From Strongyloides papillosus (lineage: Eukaryota > Nematoda > Chromadorea > Rhabditida > Strongyloididae), in the NCBI GenBank assembly GCA_005656395.1, contig SRSI01000050.1, forward strand, positions 3,968,001 to 4,032,000: 64,000 nt of DNA, given 5' to 3'. Under the pieces are notes generated by a model, which ran no database searches, was not told the origin of the DNA, and saw only the letters and a list, made by a program, of their open reading frames with translations. Below are positions 1-9,090 of the stretch, piece by piece. A program made the translations under genes and the position numbers. Position 1 is the first letter of the stretch; every line of letters begins with the position of its first letter.

Positions 1-7
1 CTTAATC

Positions 8-288
8 TTAACCTTTCTTCTTCTTAGTTTTCACATCAATCAATTTCTTTTTACTATCATTAATATCTTCTACTACCTCTGTTTTATCAAGTCTTACTGT
101 TTTCACAGCACAGAATCTTTTCTTCTCATTTACACTTGCAAAAGAAGTAAGTTTTTCCAATTTTTATTCTTAATTCTTCGTATCTTATAGTCGTCTGCAG
201 CTTCTCTAGGACATCTTCCGCAAGTTCTTTGATTTTCCGTCTTTGCACAGAACTTGACCAATTGACATACAAAACTGTTAGACCTTAA
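8..288 (+). pseudogene. Coding-like remnant with a 44-nt GT-AG intron (copy 1)
   Basis: On the plus strand a canonical intron (GTAAGT...CTTATAG, 147-190) separates two stretches that join into one open frame ending at TAA 286-288. The minus strand is also open across the same joined stretches and reads as a lysine-rich peptide with several cysteines (for example TCGRCPREAADD), ending at a stop at 8-10. The splice signals favour plus-strand transcription, while the composition of the minus-strand peptide looks more protein-like. In the second copy (5416-5690) a one-base length change upstream of the intron breaks the plus frame. I recognise no family and treat this as a remnant, possibly a fragment of a gene that begins left of the window. 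Confidence 0.3.
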
Positions 289-1845
289 CTTACTCTTTTG
301 GTTTACTCGCCCTTCAGTAATAAATCTTCGTGATGAAGACTAATAAAATTTTATTAAGTGATTTTACCCAGATAATTTAATACATATAAATATTGAAATT
401 ACATTCAAATTTTACATAATAATATTTTATCTTTAATAATCAAATGTTTTCTTTTTGATTACAAGTTGAAAATAAAAATTATATTTATAATTGAGCAAAA
501 ATAAATAAAAAAACATAAATTTTTATCAAATAAAAAGTCTTTCTGTTAAATAATTATCAAACACATTTATTAATCATTTCATATTGCCTACTAATATATG
601 AGGAATTAAATGATATTCGGAGTTTTAGTTTGTTGGGTTCTCAATCTTTCATTTTTATTATTGTTAGAAGAAGCATTATTGTAACTACTTTCCTTTATTG
701 ATTTAAAAAGCAGTAAATCTCTTAATGGTGAGCATGAAAATACAACGGTATAAAATAAGCCAAAAGTCATCAAATCAACATTCCAGTAGGCAATTTCTTG
801 AGCAATGCTCTCAACTAAATCACTTTTAACAGTTACAAAGTTTATGATTTTTCCAAAAGTGTATGTCACAACAATTGAATAAGCAAGAAAATTTATTATT
901 GTGTACACAAACATTGGAATATTTTGAGAATTCCTTATATTCCTTGTTTTGTAGTATTTTACAAATTTCACTGCTGAAGTAACATTCATGATTGTTGAAA
1001 GTGCAATTATAGGAATATTAATGACAATTGCGTAGGCTATTGCACAATAAGTTACATATAATGATTTTAATGTAATAATATATCCTTTTATAGATTTTGA
1101 ATATCTATAATATGGATGTAAAAAAGTCATTGCGATTCCATAGACTGATCCAAACAAAAGTGTAATAGTAAGGCATATGACGATTTTTTTCTTCGAAAAC
1201 CATATATTATATTTCAAGGGATAGACTAATGCAATAAATGTGTTTAAACTTGAAAGTAAAGATATTCCATATATATTAGTATGGCATATTTGAAGAATAA
1301 TATAGTAATATATAGCTAAACCATCGTTTTCTCTATAGAAATCTCCCATAATATTCATTCTAGCAGCTCGACTGCAAAAAAACATTGAAATCATAAGAAT
1401 AATATCACTGTATGATTTAAATAAAATTAAAGGAAAAAAGTTGTTATTATAAATCGGATTTCTTTTGATTAGCATCTCATTGGTTAGCCGGATAACAAAG
1501 ATAACCAGTAATATAATTGATGGAACAAAATAAGAAAACTGTATAATATCAGCAATTGTTATCATAGTTATGTGGAAAATTTTTAGGAGTATCTTTTATA
1601 AATATACAAGAATTGTAGTTTTGTGTTATGATACAAATAAAAGTAGTGTTCACATAAGCATTAAAATTTTTTTATAAAAAATATTTTAATGAATGTCTAC
1701 AATTTTTGTTTTTTTGTATGGTTGAAAAAAAAGATAAACATTATAACTGTTTTTTTTTAAAAATTAAATACAATATTTGTTAATTGTATTAAAATAAGTT
1801 TATAATTTAAAAAAAAATTCTTTACGTAACTATTTTTTATGAAAC
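29..1845. repeat. Duplicated unit, copy 1 (contains a chemoreceptor gene)
   Basis: This stretch is nearly identical in sequence and order to 5420-7236 in the same orientation. The match begins at TTTCACATCAATCAA and ends at the GAAAC of 1841-1845. It covers a spliced-looking remnant at its left end, an AT-rich spacer and a complete 7-TM receptor gene. Differences are scattered substitutions and small indels, so this is a segmental duplication with some age, not an assembly echo. Beyond 1845 the two copies part: copy 2 runs straight into a sequence (7237 onward) that reappears near copy 1 only at 4622, on the far side of an insert. Confidence 0.9.
606..1565 (-). CDS. 7-TM chemoreceptor (SRG/SRV-like), copy 1
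   Basis: A single-exon protein of 319 residues with about seven hydrophobic segments, starting at ATG 1565. The segment LVYPLKYNIWF at the end of TM3 and the start of loop 2 occupies the DRY-region position of nematode serpentine receptors of the SRG superfamily (SRG/SRV/SRU type). The C-terminal tail is short, polar and rich in Asn and Thr. Members of this superfamily are chemosensory GPCRs, usually in ciliated sensory neurons; the ligand cannot be guessed. It has a close paralogue at 5998-6957, about 89% identical by hand count, and residues 22-99 are the same in both. Assignment to the 7-TM class is firm; the exact subfamily is uncertain. Confidence 0.8.
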   Translation of the reverse strand: MITIADIIQFSYFVPSIILLVIFVIRLTNEMLIKRNPIYNNNFFPLILFKSYSDIILMISMFFCSRAARMNIMGDFYRENDGLAIYYYIILQICHTNIYGISLLSSLNTFIALVYPLKYNIWFSKKKIVICLTITLLFGSVYGIAMTFLHPYYRYSKSIKGYIITLKSLYVTYCAIAYAIVINIPIIALSTIMNVTSAVKFVKYYKTRNIRNSQNIPMFVYTIINFLAYSIVVTYTFGKIINFVTVKSDLVESIAQEIAYWNVDLMTFGLFYTVVFSCSPLRDLLLFKSIKESSYNNASSNNNKNERLRTQQTKTPNII

Positions 1846-2447
1846 CAGCCTTAGACCCGCCTTCGACAGGTCAGGACTGGTACGCAGAGCATATTGATTA
1901 ATAAAGATTTTTTTATAATAATTAATTAATCAATGTATGTATGTAAAAAATTGTTTCATTAAATTACATTTTTCTGGAAAAATAAAATAACCAATAATAC
2001 ATAGTAATATCATTTTTAATGCATGAAATATTTCTAAATTTTAAAATCATTTTATAACATTTATATTTGTTGAAACTGCTTAGTTAAGTTAAAAATTTAC
2101 TCAACAAAAATAATTTTATTTATATCCAAATAGTGGATAAAAATAAACATTTGAATCATTCCAAGTAATAATTTAGGTGACTTTCTATTATATTTAATTA
2201 AATTGGTATAAACAATTCAATATCATTGCTCTATAAATTACATATCTACCTTAATTTTACAAATATATGAATGAAAAAACAAAAAAATTAATACCTAAAG
2301 TAACTTCTTTCGTTTTTAAGCTACAAACTTCGTTAATGTTTTCATATTTTATGTAAGAATTTGTTCTATGTACTAAATTTAGTTTAATTTTCTTTAAACA
2401 ACCTTGCATAAAATAAAAAAATATTAGAAAATATTAATTTTTACTAA

Positions 2448-4600
2448 AAAAATGGTCATTATCTTTTGATCCATTACTAAATTCATTTTTCATTAATTTT
2501 TTAAATATTAATTTTCCTTCTCATTTTGGAGTTGAATCTTTCAAATGAGTCATAAATCATATAGTTTCTCTAACATTAAAAAGAGTTATTTCTGATAAAA
2601 ACTATACAAAAATGTGTCTAAAAAGTGGTGTTTTTAAACATACCTTGGTCAATTGTGAGCCAAAAGTTTGAGACACATTTTCCACACTAAGTTAGAACAA
2701 AACACATATATTAAATGTTTAACTGCAAAATTTGATCAAGTTTGAAAAGGTTTATGTCTGGAACAAAATTGATTTTTCAAAAAAAAACAGAAGAATCCAA
2801 GAAAAATACACTTAAAATTGATATAAATCGTTTCGTAGATAAGCTATGAACTTCGCAATAGTTTTATTTTTAAAGTTATTCCTAGATCTATTTAAAAAAA
2901 TCATGTTTACTTTATTTTGTCAAGTTTCCATTAAGTTAAGTAAAATATTTTATATTTTATTGAAATGTAATGGATCAAAAATCGTTTACCTCCTTAAAGT
3001 ATACTAAACCCTACTTGTTGTCTTATTGGCGATCATGACTTTTAATGTCATCATTTATAATATTATATAAACTAGAAATATGTGAAATAATTTTAGTGAT
3101 GATTTAAGAATGTTTCTAACTTTATAATTTTAGGTTTTATACTATTATACCGGGTGGCCGGCCAATTTCTCCTTTCTGTGAGAAGTTTCATACTCATCAT
3201 TCCAAATATTTAAAAATTTAATTTTTAAATATAATAAAAATTTGCAGTAATTTTTCGTAAAATCTAGTACATAGTTATATTTGACTTTTAAGATCATATA
3301 TTTTTACATTAAAATAATTTTAAAATTCTTTTACATATCAAATATTTGTAAAAAAAATGAATTACTGGTACAACAAAAGTACTCCTAAACGGAAAATAGG
3401 TAAACAAAGTGTTTTCAAGAGAGAAATTAGCCGGCTACCCGGTATTATTAGTTGCTACATTGTAAATCTGTGAAGAAATATAAATTGGTTTTCACAGTGT
3501 AAGTTCTTATATTATTTTCATTGTTTTATATAGCTTTTAGTTTTTTTTTGTAATAAAATTTACATCTTTCTTGCGTACACCTTTGTTCTTTTACCAGAAA
3601 GCCGCCCGTAAACTTAAAAATTTTACTGTTATAACTATTCAAATTTTTCATTTTCATTAAAAAAAGGTCATCATTTATTGACCCATAACTTGGCCAGTTG
3701 TTTATCAATTTTGATACTGCTATGTTTCCACACTATTCTGGAATTGTACCTTTCAAATGAGTCATAAACCAAAAAATCTTATTAACTTTGAAAAAAGTTA
3801 TTTTTGAAAAAATATTATGCAAAAACGTGTCTAAAAAAGCGATGTTTTTAAAATATAACTTGGCCACTTATGGACCATAACTTTTGAGATCCATTTTCCG
3901 CACTAAGTTAGAACAAAATACATCAAATGACTATTTGACCATAAAAATTGAGCAAGTTTGGAAAGAGTTATGTCTGGAACAAAATTGATTTTTACAATAA
4001 AAAAGGAAAAAAGGCAAAAAAGTCGACATTTAAAATAATATAACATCTTTTGTAGTTGAGATATAAACTTCGTTAGACTTAGTTCTATATAAAATGTATT
4101 AAGTTAAAATTTTTATTAAAGCGAACGATTGAATAAAATAAGATGAGATGAATGAAAATCAGGTTAAAAACTGGGAAATTATCCCTCTAAGAGACAGATT
4201 GGAATAAAATTCCAACTTATTACTTTATTTGTTTTCATTAAGTTATGACTGAATTATGGCTGTTTAACTTTTAAAATGTTTTTTCGAAATGGTTACCACT
4301 CTTTGGACCATAACTCGGCCAATTTTTAATGCAATTCTATAGTATTGTGTTTCCACACTATTCTGAAATTGACCTTTCAAATGACATATATACTATTATA
4401 TCTTATATATTTTGAAATACCGTTGATCCCTGGTCAAATCTATGGTAAAAAAAGGCCAAAAAAACTATGTTTTTTAAAGATAATTTGGCCAAAAACTTTT
4501 GAAACTTATCCAGCCTCTCTGTTTAAAAAAAACACATCTTTGACTATTTACCCACAAAAATCGGTTGAATTTGAAGATAGTTATGAGAGAGACAAATTTT
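2448..4600 (+). repeat. Three diverged copies of a ~0.45 kb tandem-like repeat
   Basis: Three direct, diverged copies lie at about 2448-2900, 3662-4085 and 4288-4600. Shared landmarks in order are TTTCAAATGAGTCATAAA, a run around TGTGTCTAAAAA, CACTAAGTTAGAACAAAA, GAGTTATGTCTGGAACAAAA (copies 1 and 2 most clearly), and a copy end resembling GATATAAACTTCG. The third copy is the most decayed. A further end-like fragment at about 2290-2345 hints at another truncated copy. No coding capacity is evident. The MITE at 3150-3442 lies between the first two copies. Confidence 0.65.
3150..3442. mobile_element. Non-autonomous MITE-like element with ~22-bp TIRs
   Basis: The ends are near-perfect inverted repeats: CCGGGTGGCCGGCCAATTTC on the left and GAAATTAGCCGGCTACCCGG on the right. 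TA dinucleotides flank both ends (148-149 and 443-444), as expected for a TA-targeting cut-and-paste family. The interior is AT-rich with no open frame. The GC-rich termini stand out sharply from the surrounding DNA. Size, TIRs and TA flanks fit a Tc1/mariner- or PIF-type MITE; the parent transposase is not in the window. Confidence 0.65.
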
Positions 4601-4621
4601 TTTTTTATTTCTTTTTATTAT

Positions 4622-4920
4622 AGAAACATTTAAGAACTCTATAGAATAAAAGCAATATCGTACTTTGTTCTTGAGAACAAATTACTCTTCGATAATTATA
4701 TTTATTTTGTATATGCAGAATTAAATTCAAAAGGATTAGTAATAATCTCTAGAACAAACTTGAAAGTATTTTTGATAAAATTTTGTGGTTTTCATAAAAT
4801 TAAAACTCATTGATGAGATTTTCACAAATATTTAATTATTATTTTGACAAAGTAAATAATGCTCTTTCGAATGAGTATACTATCATAAAAATATAAAAAG
4901 ATTAAATAAAGTTATGGTCT
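4622..4920. repeat. Downstream flank of the duplicated unit, left copy
   Basis: This matches 7232-7386 and then 7985-8137. Shared landmarks include AAAAGCAATATCGTACTTTG, GGATTAG.AATAATCTCTAG and CTCATTGATGAGATTTTCAC. In the right-hand locus about 600 bp (7387-7984) lie between the two matching halves and are absent here. The break sits at a short TTTGATAAA / GGTAAAA similarity, so either a deletion here or an insertion there is possible. Confidence 0.7.
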
Positions 4921-4937
4921 ACTAAAGACGATACGAT

Positions 4938-5408
4938 GGACATTCGCTTGTCCATGATTACTCATAATTTTTCTTTTTTTTTAAAATATCATTTCGCTCA
5001 CCTATAAACAAGCAAAATAGTATAAATTTTTTTTATACAAAATTTTGGTAAGCGGAATTTTTCAAGTTCTACTTGTGGACTGTTTTTATCCATCTCTTAT
5101 ATACGGTGATTAATGACACAGCGCAATAATTCCGGAATGCAATGCTATAGTTTTATAGACAAATGTATGAAACTGGTGTACATTCTTCGAAAAAACCATA
5201 AAAAATGGCTAGTTATACAATGAAACTATGTTAATACAAAATAAGAAAAATGCTTTTTCGCTTGTCCATATTTTGTATGTTACAAAAAAAAGCCATTTCG
5301 CTTACCCAATGGACAAGTTGTAACAAAAAAAGTGCTGTATCGTTTACCCATGGGTAAGTCAGAATTTTAAAAATGCCATTTCGCTTACCCATGGACAAGC
5401 GAATATCC
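4938..5408. mobile_element. MITE-like element with 18-bp TIRs and internal repeats
   Basis: The left end GGACATTCGCTTGTCCAT (4938-4955) and right end ATGGACAAGCGAATATCC (5391-5408) are inverted repeats matching at 17 of 18 positions. Inside, variants of the block TTTCGCTTACCCATGGACAA recur at about 5291, 5333 and 5373, spaced about 41 bp apart, with weaker copies near 4991 and 5253. There is no open frame. The right end lies about 11 bp from the start of the second duplicated unit at 5420. The structure suggests a small non-autonomous element with subterminal repeats that could serve as transposase sites; this is inferred from structure only. Confidence 0.5.
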
Positions 5409-5415
5409 CTTTTCC

Positions 5416-5690
5416 CGCTTTCACATCAATCAATTTCTTTTTACTATCATTAATATCTTCTACTACCTCTGTTTTATCAAGTCTTAGTTTTTTTTACAGC
5501 ACAGAATCTTTTCTTCTCATTTACACTTGCAAAAGAAGTAAGTATTTCCAATTTTTATTCTTAATTCTTCGTATCTTATAGTCGCCTGCAGCTTCTCTAG
5601 GACACCTTCCGCAAGTTCTTTGATTTTCCGTCTTTGCACAGAACTTGACCAATCTGACATACAAAACTGTTAAACCTTAACTTACTCTTT
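5416..5690 (+). pseudogene. Coding-like remnant with a GT-AG intron (copy 2)
   Basis: This is the counterpart of the remnant at 8-288. The intron-like GTAAGT...CTTATAG segment is preserved. Upstream, the stretch after GTCTTA has one extra base compared with copy 1, so the frame on either strand is not kept. No product is predicted. Confidence 0.25.
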
Positions 5691-7236
5691 TTGTTTACTC
5701 GCCCTTCAGTAATAAGGCTTTGTGAAGAAGACTAATAAAATTTTATGAAGTGGTGTTACCTAGATAATTTAATACATATAAATATTGAAATTACATTCAA
5801 ATTTTACATAATAATATTTTATCTTTAATAATCAAATGTTTTTATTTGATTACAAGTTGAAAATAAAAATTATATTTTTAATTGAGCAAAAATAAATAAA
5901 AAAAGCTTGAAGTTTTATCAAATAAAAAGTCTTTCTATTAAAAAATTATCAAACACATTTATTAATAATTTTATATTGCCTACAAATATTTAAAGATTTA
6001 AATGATAGTCGGAGTTTTAGTTTGTTGGGTTCTCAATCTTTCATTTTTACTATTGTTAGAAGAACCATTATTGTAACTACTTTCCTTTATTGATTTAAAA
6101 AGTAGTAAATCTCTTAATGGTGAGCATAAAAATAAAACGGCATAAAATAAGCCAAAAGTCATCAAATCAACATTCCAGTAGGCAATTTCTTGAGCAATGC
6201 TCTCAAATAAATCACTTTTAACAATTACAAAGTTTATGATTCTTCCCAAAGTGTATGCCACAACAATTGAATAAGCAAAAAAAATTATTATTGTGTATAC
6301 AAGCATTGGAACATTTTGAGAATTCTTTGTATTTATTGTTTTGTGGTATTTTGCAAATTTCACTGCTGAAGTAACATTCATGATTGTTGAAAGTGCAATT
6401 ATAGGAATATTAATGACAATTGCGTAGGCTATTGCACAATAAACTACATATGATGATTTAAATGTAATAATATATCCTTGTATAGCTTTTGAATATGTAT
6501 AATATGGATGGAAAAAAGTCATTGCGATTCCATAGATTGATCCAAACAAAAGTGTAATAGTAAGGCATATGACGATTTTTTTCTTCGAAAACCATATATT
6601 ATATTTCAAGGGATAGACTAATGCAATAAATGTGTTTAAACTTGAAAGTAAAGATACTACATATATATTAGTATGGCATATTTGAAGAATAATATAGTAA
6701 TATATAGCTAAACCATCGTTTTCTCTATAGAAATCTCCCATAATATTCATTCTAGCAGCTCGACTGCAAAAAAACATTGAAATCATAAGAATAATATCAC
6801 TGTATGATTTAAATAAAATTAAAGGAAAAAAGTTGTTATTATAAATCGGATTTCTTTTGATTAGCATCTCATTGGTTAGCCGGATAACAAAGATAATCAT
6901 TAATATAATTGATGGAACAAGATAAGAAAACTGTATAATATCAGCAATTGTTATCATAATTATGTGGAAAATTTTTAGGAATATCTTTTATAAATATACA
7001 AGAATTGTAGTTTTGTGTTATGATACAAATAAAAGAAGTGTTCACATGAGCATTAATTTTTTTTTTAAAAAATATTTTTATGAATGTCTACAATTTTTGT
7101 TTTTTTGTATGGTTGAAAAAACAAGATAAACATTATAACTGTTTTTTTTTAAAAATTAAACACAATATTTGTTAATTGTATCAAAATAAGTTTATAATTT
7201 TAAAAAAATTCTTTACGTAACTATTTTTTATGAAAC
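5420..7236. repeat. Duplicated unit, copy 2
   Basis: Direct duplicate of 29-1845, containing the second receptor gene. It continues directly into the unit's downstream flank at 7237, so it preserves the arrangement from before the insertion seen in copy 1. Its left edge lies next to the MITE-like element ending at 5408. Confidence 0.9.
5998..6957 (-). CDS. 7-TM chemoreceptor (SRG/SRV-like), copy 2
   Basis: 319 residues, single exon, starting at ATG 6957. It has the same layout as the copy at 606-1565: about seven membrane segments, LVYPLKYNIWF after TM3, and an Asn/Thr-rich tail. Differences cluster at the extreme N-terminus and in the second half (extracellular loop 2, TM5-TM7), while residues 22-99 are invariant and their DNA is also nearly or fully identical. 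Both genes have intact frames and probably both make receptors. Chemosensory function is inferred from the family; the ligand is unknown. Confidence 0.8.
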   Translation of the reverse strand: MITIADIIQFSYLVPSIILMIIFVIRLTNEMLIKRNPIYNNNFFPLILFKSYSDIILMISMFFCSRAARMNIMGDFYRENDGLAIYYYIILQICHTNIYVVSLLSSLNTFIALVYPLKYNIWFSKKKIVICLTITLLFGSIYGIAMTFFHPYYTYSKAIQGYIITFKSSYVVYCAIAYAIVINIPIIALSTIMNVTSAVKFAKYHKTINTKNSQNVPMLVYTIIIFFAYSIVVAYTLGRIINFVIVKSDLFESIAQEIAYWNVDLMTFGLFYAVLFLCSPLRDLLLFKSIKESSYNNGSSNNSKNERLRTQQTKTPTII

Positions 7237-8137
7237 ATTGAAGAATTCTATAGAATAAAAGCAATATCGTACTTTGTTCTTGAGAATAAATTACTGTTCG
7301 ATAATTATATTTATTTTGTATATGCAGAATTAAATTCAAAAGGATTAGCAATAATCTCTAGAACAAACTTGAAAGTATTTTTGATAAATCAAAGTATGGA
7401 CTAAGATTCATGAAAATCGTATAAAATAAAGATTGTGATGAAACTGAGTTTATCTAACAATTAAAATATTTGAAAATTAATGTAATTAAAAAATTTAATT
7501 TTAATTCAATTAATATTGTTTATAGATATATAAAGTCTAGACAAATTCACTTTAAGAATTCAATAAAAATAAACCTAGATTTTAAAATAAATTAATTTTA
7601 TTTGAATATCAAATTTAAGTACAGGTTGAACTGTAAATGAATTTTTGTTTTTTATATGCAAGGTGTCTCATAACTAATACCCATCTGCGAGCGTTAATTA
7701 CTTTTTTCTATGAAGAGATAAAAACGCGAAATTTTACAGATTAATAGAACTAAGAGACAATATTTTTTATTTCTCGTATTCTTAAAAAATTATGGTTCTA
7801 TTAAGACTTATGGCCATTTTAAAAAAATGTGTGTTTTCCCGCGCATGTAACTTATTCTAATGTGAGGATATTAAGGTGATTCTTTTACAGATCGAAAAGC
7901 CAACTTTTTTTGTAACAAAATCCTCAAGATCATAAATATCTAACTTCATTAACATTATTAAATTTTTAATTAAAAAAAGCATGATTTTTGGTAAAATTTT
8001 GTGGTGTTTTTAAAATTTAAGCTCATTGATGAGATTTTCACAAATGCTTTATCATTATTTTGATAAATTAAATAATGCTCTTTCAAACGAGTATAGTATC
8101 ATAAAAAATATAATAAGATTAAAGAAAGTTATGATTT
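7237..8137. repeat. Downstream flank of the duplicated unit, right copy
   Basis: Homologous to 4622-4920 at its two ends (7237-7386 and 7985-8137), with about 600 bp in the middle that has no counterpart on the left. The middle is AT-rich, without an open frame, and shows no clear termini of its own. Confidence 0.6.
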
Positions 8138-8274
8138 ATTAGGAATTGCCGATTTCGTACTTTTGGTAGAAAATTAGGTTATAAACACTATTTTTTTAAC
8201 ATATTTGATACCTAAGAGCATTATTATTATCAACAAATATGCTAATTTACAGTATATTGCTTATTTGTCCATAT

Positions 8275-9090
8275 GTGACCAAAAAAATTTCAATAAATTT
8301 TATCACTTAAATTTTTTTTTAAAATTATTTTTTAAAACACGTTTTGTGAGTCAATCGAACATTTTTAAAAAATTTGATACTACACAAATTTGTAACCCCC
8401 CTTTTTTATTTCATTAGTAAAAAGAGCAACTAAAAAAATTTATGTTGGCAAATTTATACGTCCTGAAACTTTGAGATACAGGAGCTAGAGTGAGTCAAAG
8501 TCGGAAAAATTGATTTTTAAAGTTTCCGGTAAATAGATTTTTCAAAAGATTAATATTGTTTTTAGGGGTAATTCTTTACAAAAAAAACAAATGAGCACAT
8601 TTTCGGCTTCGAAAATTTACATCTTTATTGTTTTTTAGAATTTTTTTAGTTTTTTCAATTTTTGAGTACAAAAATCAAAAAGCGCATGTTCTCGTTATGC
8701 TCATTCGATTTCTCATGTAATTTTACATCTAAATTCATGAAAAAAAGGAAAATAAAAATTGTAGATCATTATGTTCTTGAATTTAAGTGCAAAAATTAGA
8801 AAATCGCATGTTTCTACTATGCTCATTCGTTTTATTATAAAAAATTACCCCCAGAAACATTATTTATTTCTAAAAAAATTTATTTACCGGAAACTTATAA
8901 AAATCAATTTTTCCAAATTTGTATCACTGCAGTTGCTGTATCTCAAAGTTTCAAGCCGAATAAATTTGCCAACATACATTATTTCAGTCCCTCTTTTTAT
9001 TAATAAAATAAAAATGGGGGTAAAATTTTTAAAAAATGTTCGACTGACACAAAAAAACGGGATTTAATTAAATTGTTGTGGTCAAATAAG
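8275..9090. repeat. Large imperfect inverted repeat (fold-back)
   Basis: The left arm (about 8275-8615) is the reverse complement of the right arm (about 8805-9090). Matching landmarks are GTGACC / GGTCA at the outside, TGTGAGTCAATCGAACATTT against AAATGTTCGACTGACACA, ATGTTGGCAAATTTAT against ATAAATTTGCCAACATA, and TCCGGTAAATA against TATTTACCGGA. The spacer of about 190 bp contains a direct repeat of CGCATGTT...ATGCTCATTCG that also occurs in the arms. No frame of more than about 100 codons is present, and the two short frames here are by-products of the repeat. It may be a fold-back element or an inverted duplication of a repeat. Confidence 0.65.

Larger units (their letters stand above)
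1846..4622. mobile_element. 2.78 kb insert flanked by a GAAAC direct repeat
   Basis: Copy 2 of the duplicated unit runs without interruption from its receptor gene into GAAACATTGAAGAATTCTAT (7232-7251). In copy 1 the same junction is split: GAAAC at 1841-1845 ends the unit, and GAAACATTTAAGAACTCTAT resumes at 4623. The intervening DNA therefore looks like an insertion with a 5-bp target duplication, and copy 2 provides the empty site. The insert begins with an unusually GC-rich stretch (1846-1889) and contains a MITE and three diverged copies of a repeat of about 0.45 kb. It has no long open frame. I cannot tell whether it is one element or an accumulation of several. Confidence 0.5.

Noticed and set aside
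1846..1889. Possible tRNA or rRNA fragment in the GC-rich block
   Set aside because: No cloverleaf arms or GGTTCGA-type loop could be placed on either strand.
3526..3708. 60-codon minus-strand open frame
   Set aside because: Lies inside the insert next to a diverged repeat copy; no splice partners, no conserved pattern and amino acid composition as expected from AT-rich DNA.
5291..5400. CRISPR-like array (repeats about every 41 bp)
   Set aside because: Only three imperfect repeats inside a TIR-bounded element in a eukaryotic genome; explained as subterminal repeats.
8205..9067. Two plus-strand frames of 70 and 98 codons
   Set aside because: They fall in the two arms and spacer of the inverted repeat and are explained by it; no gene-like features.
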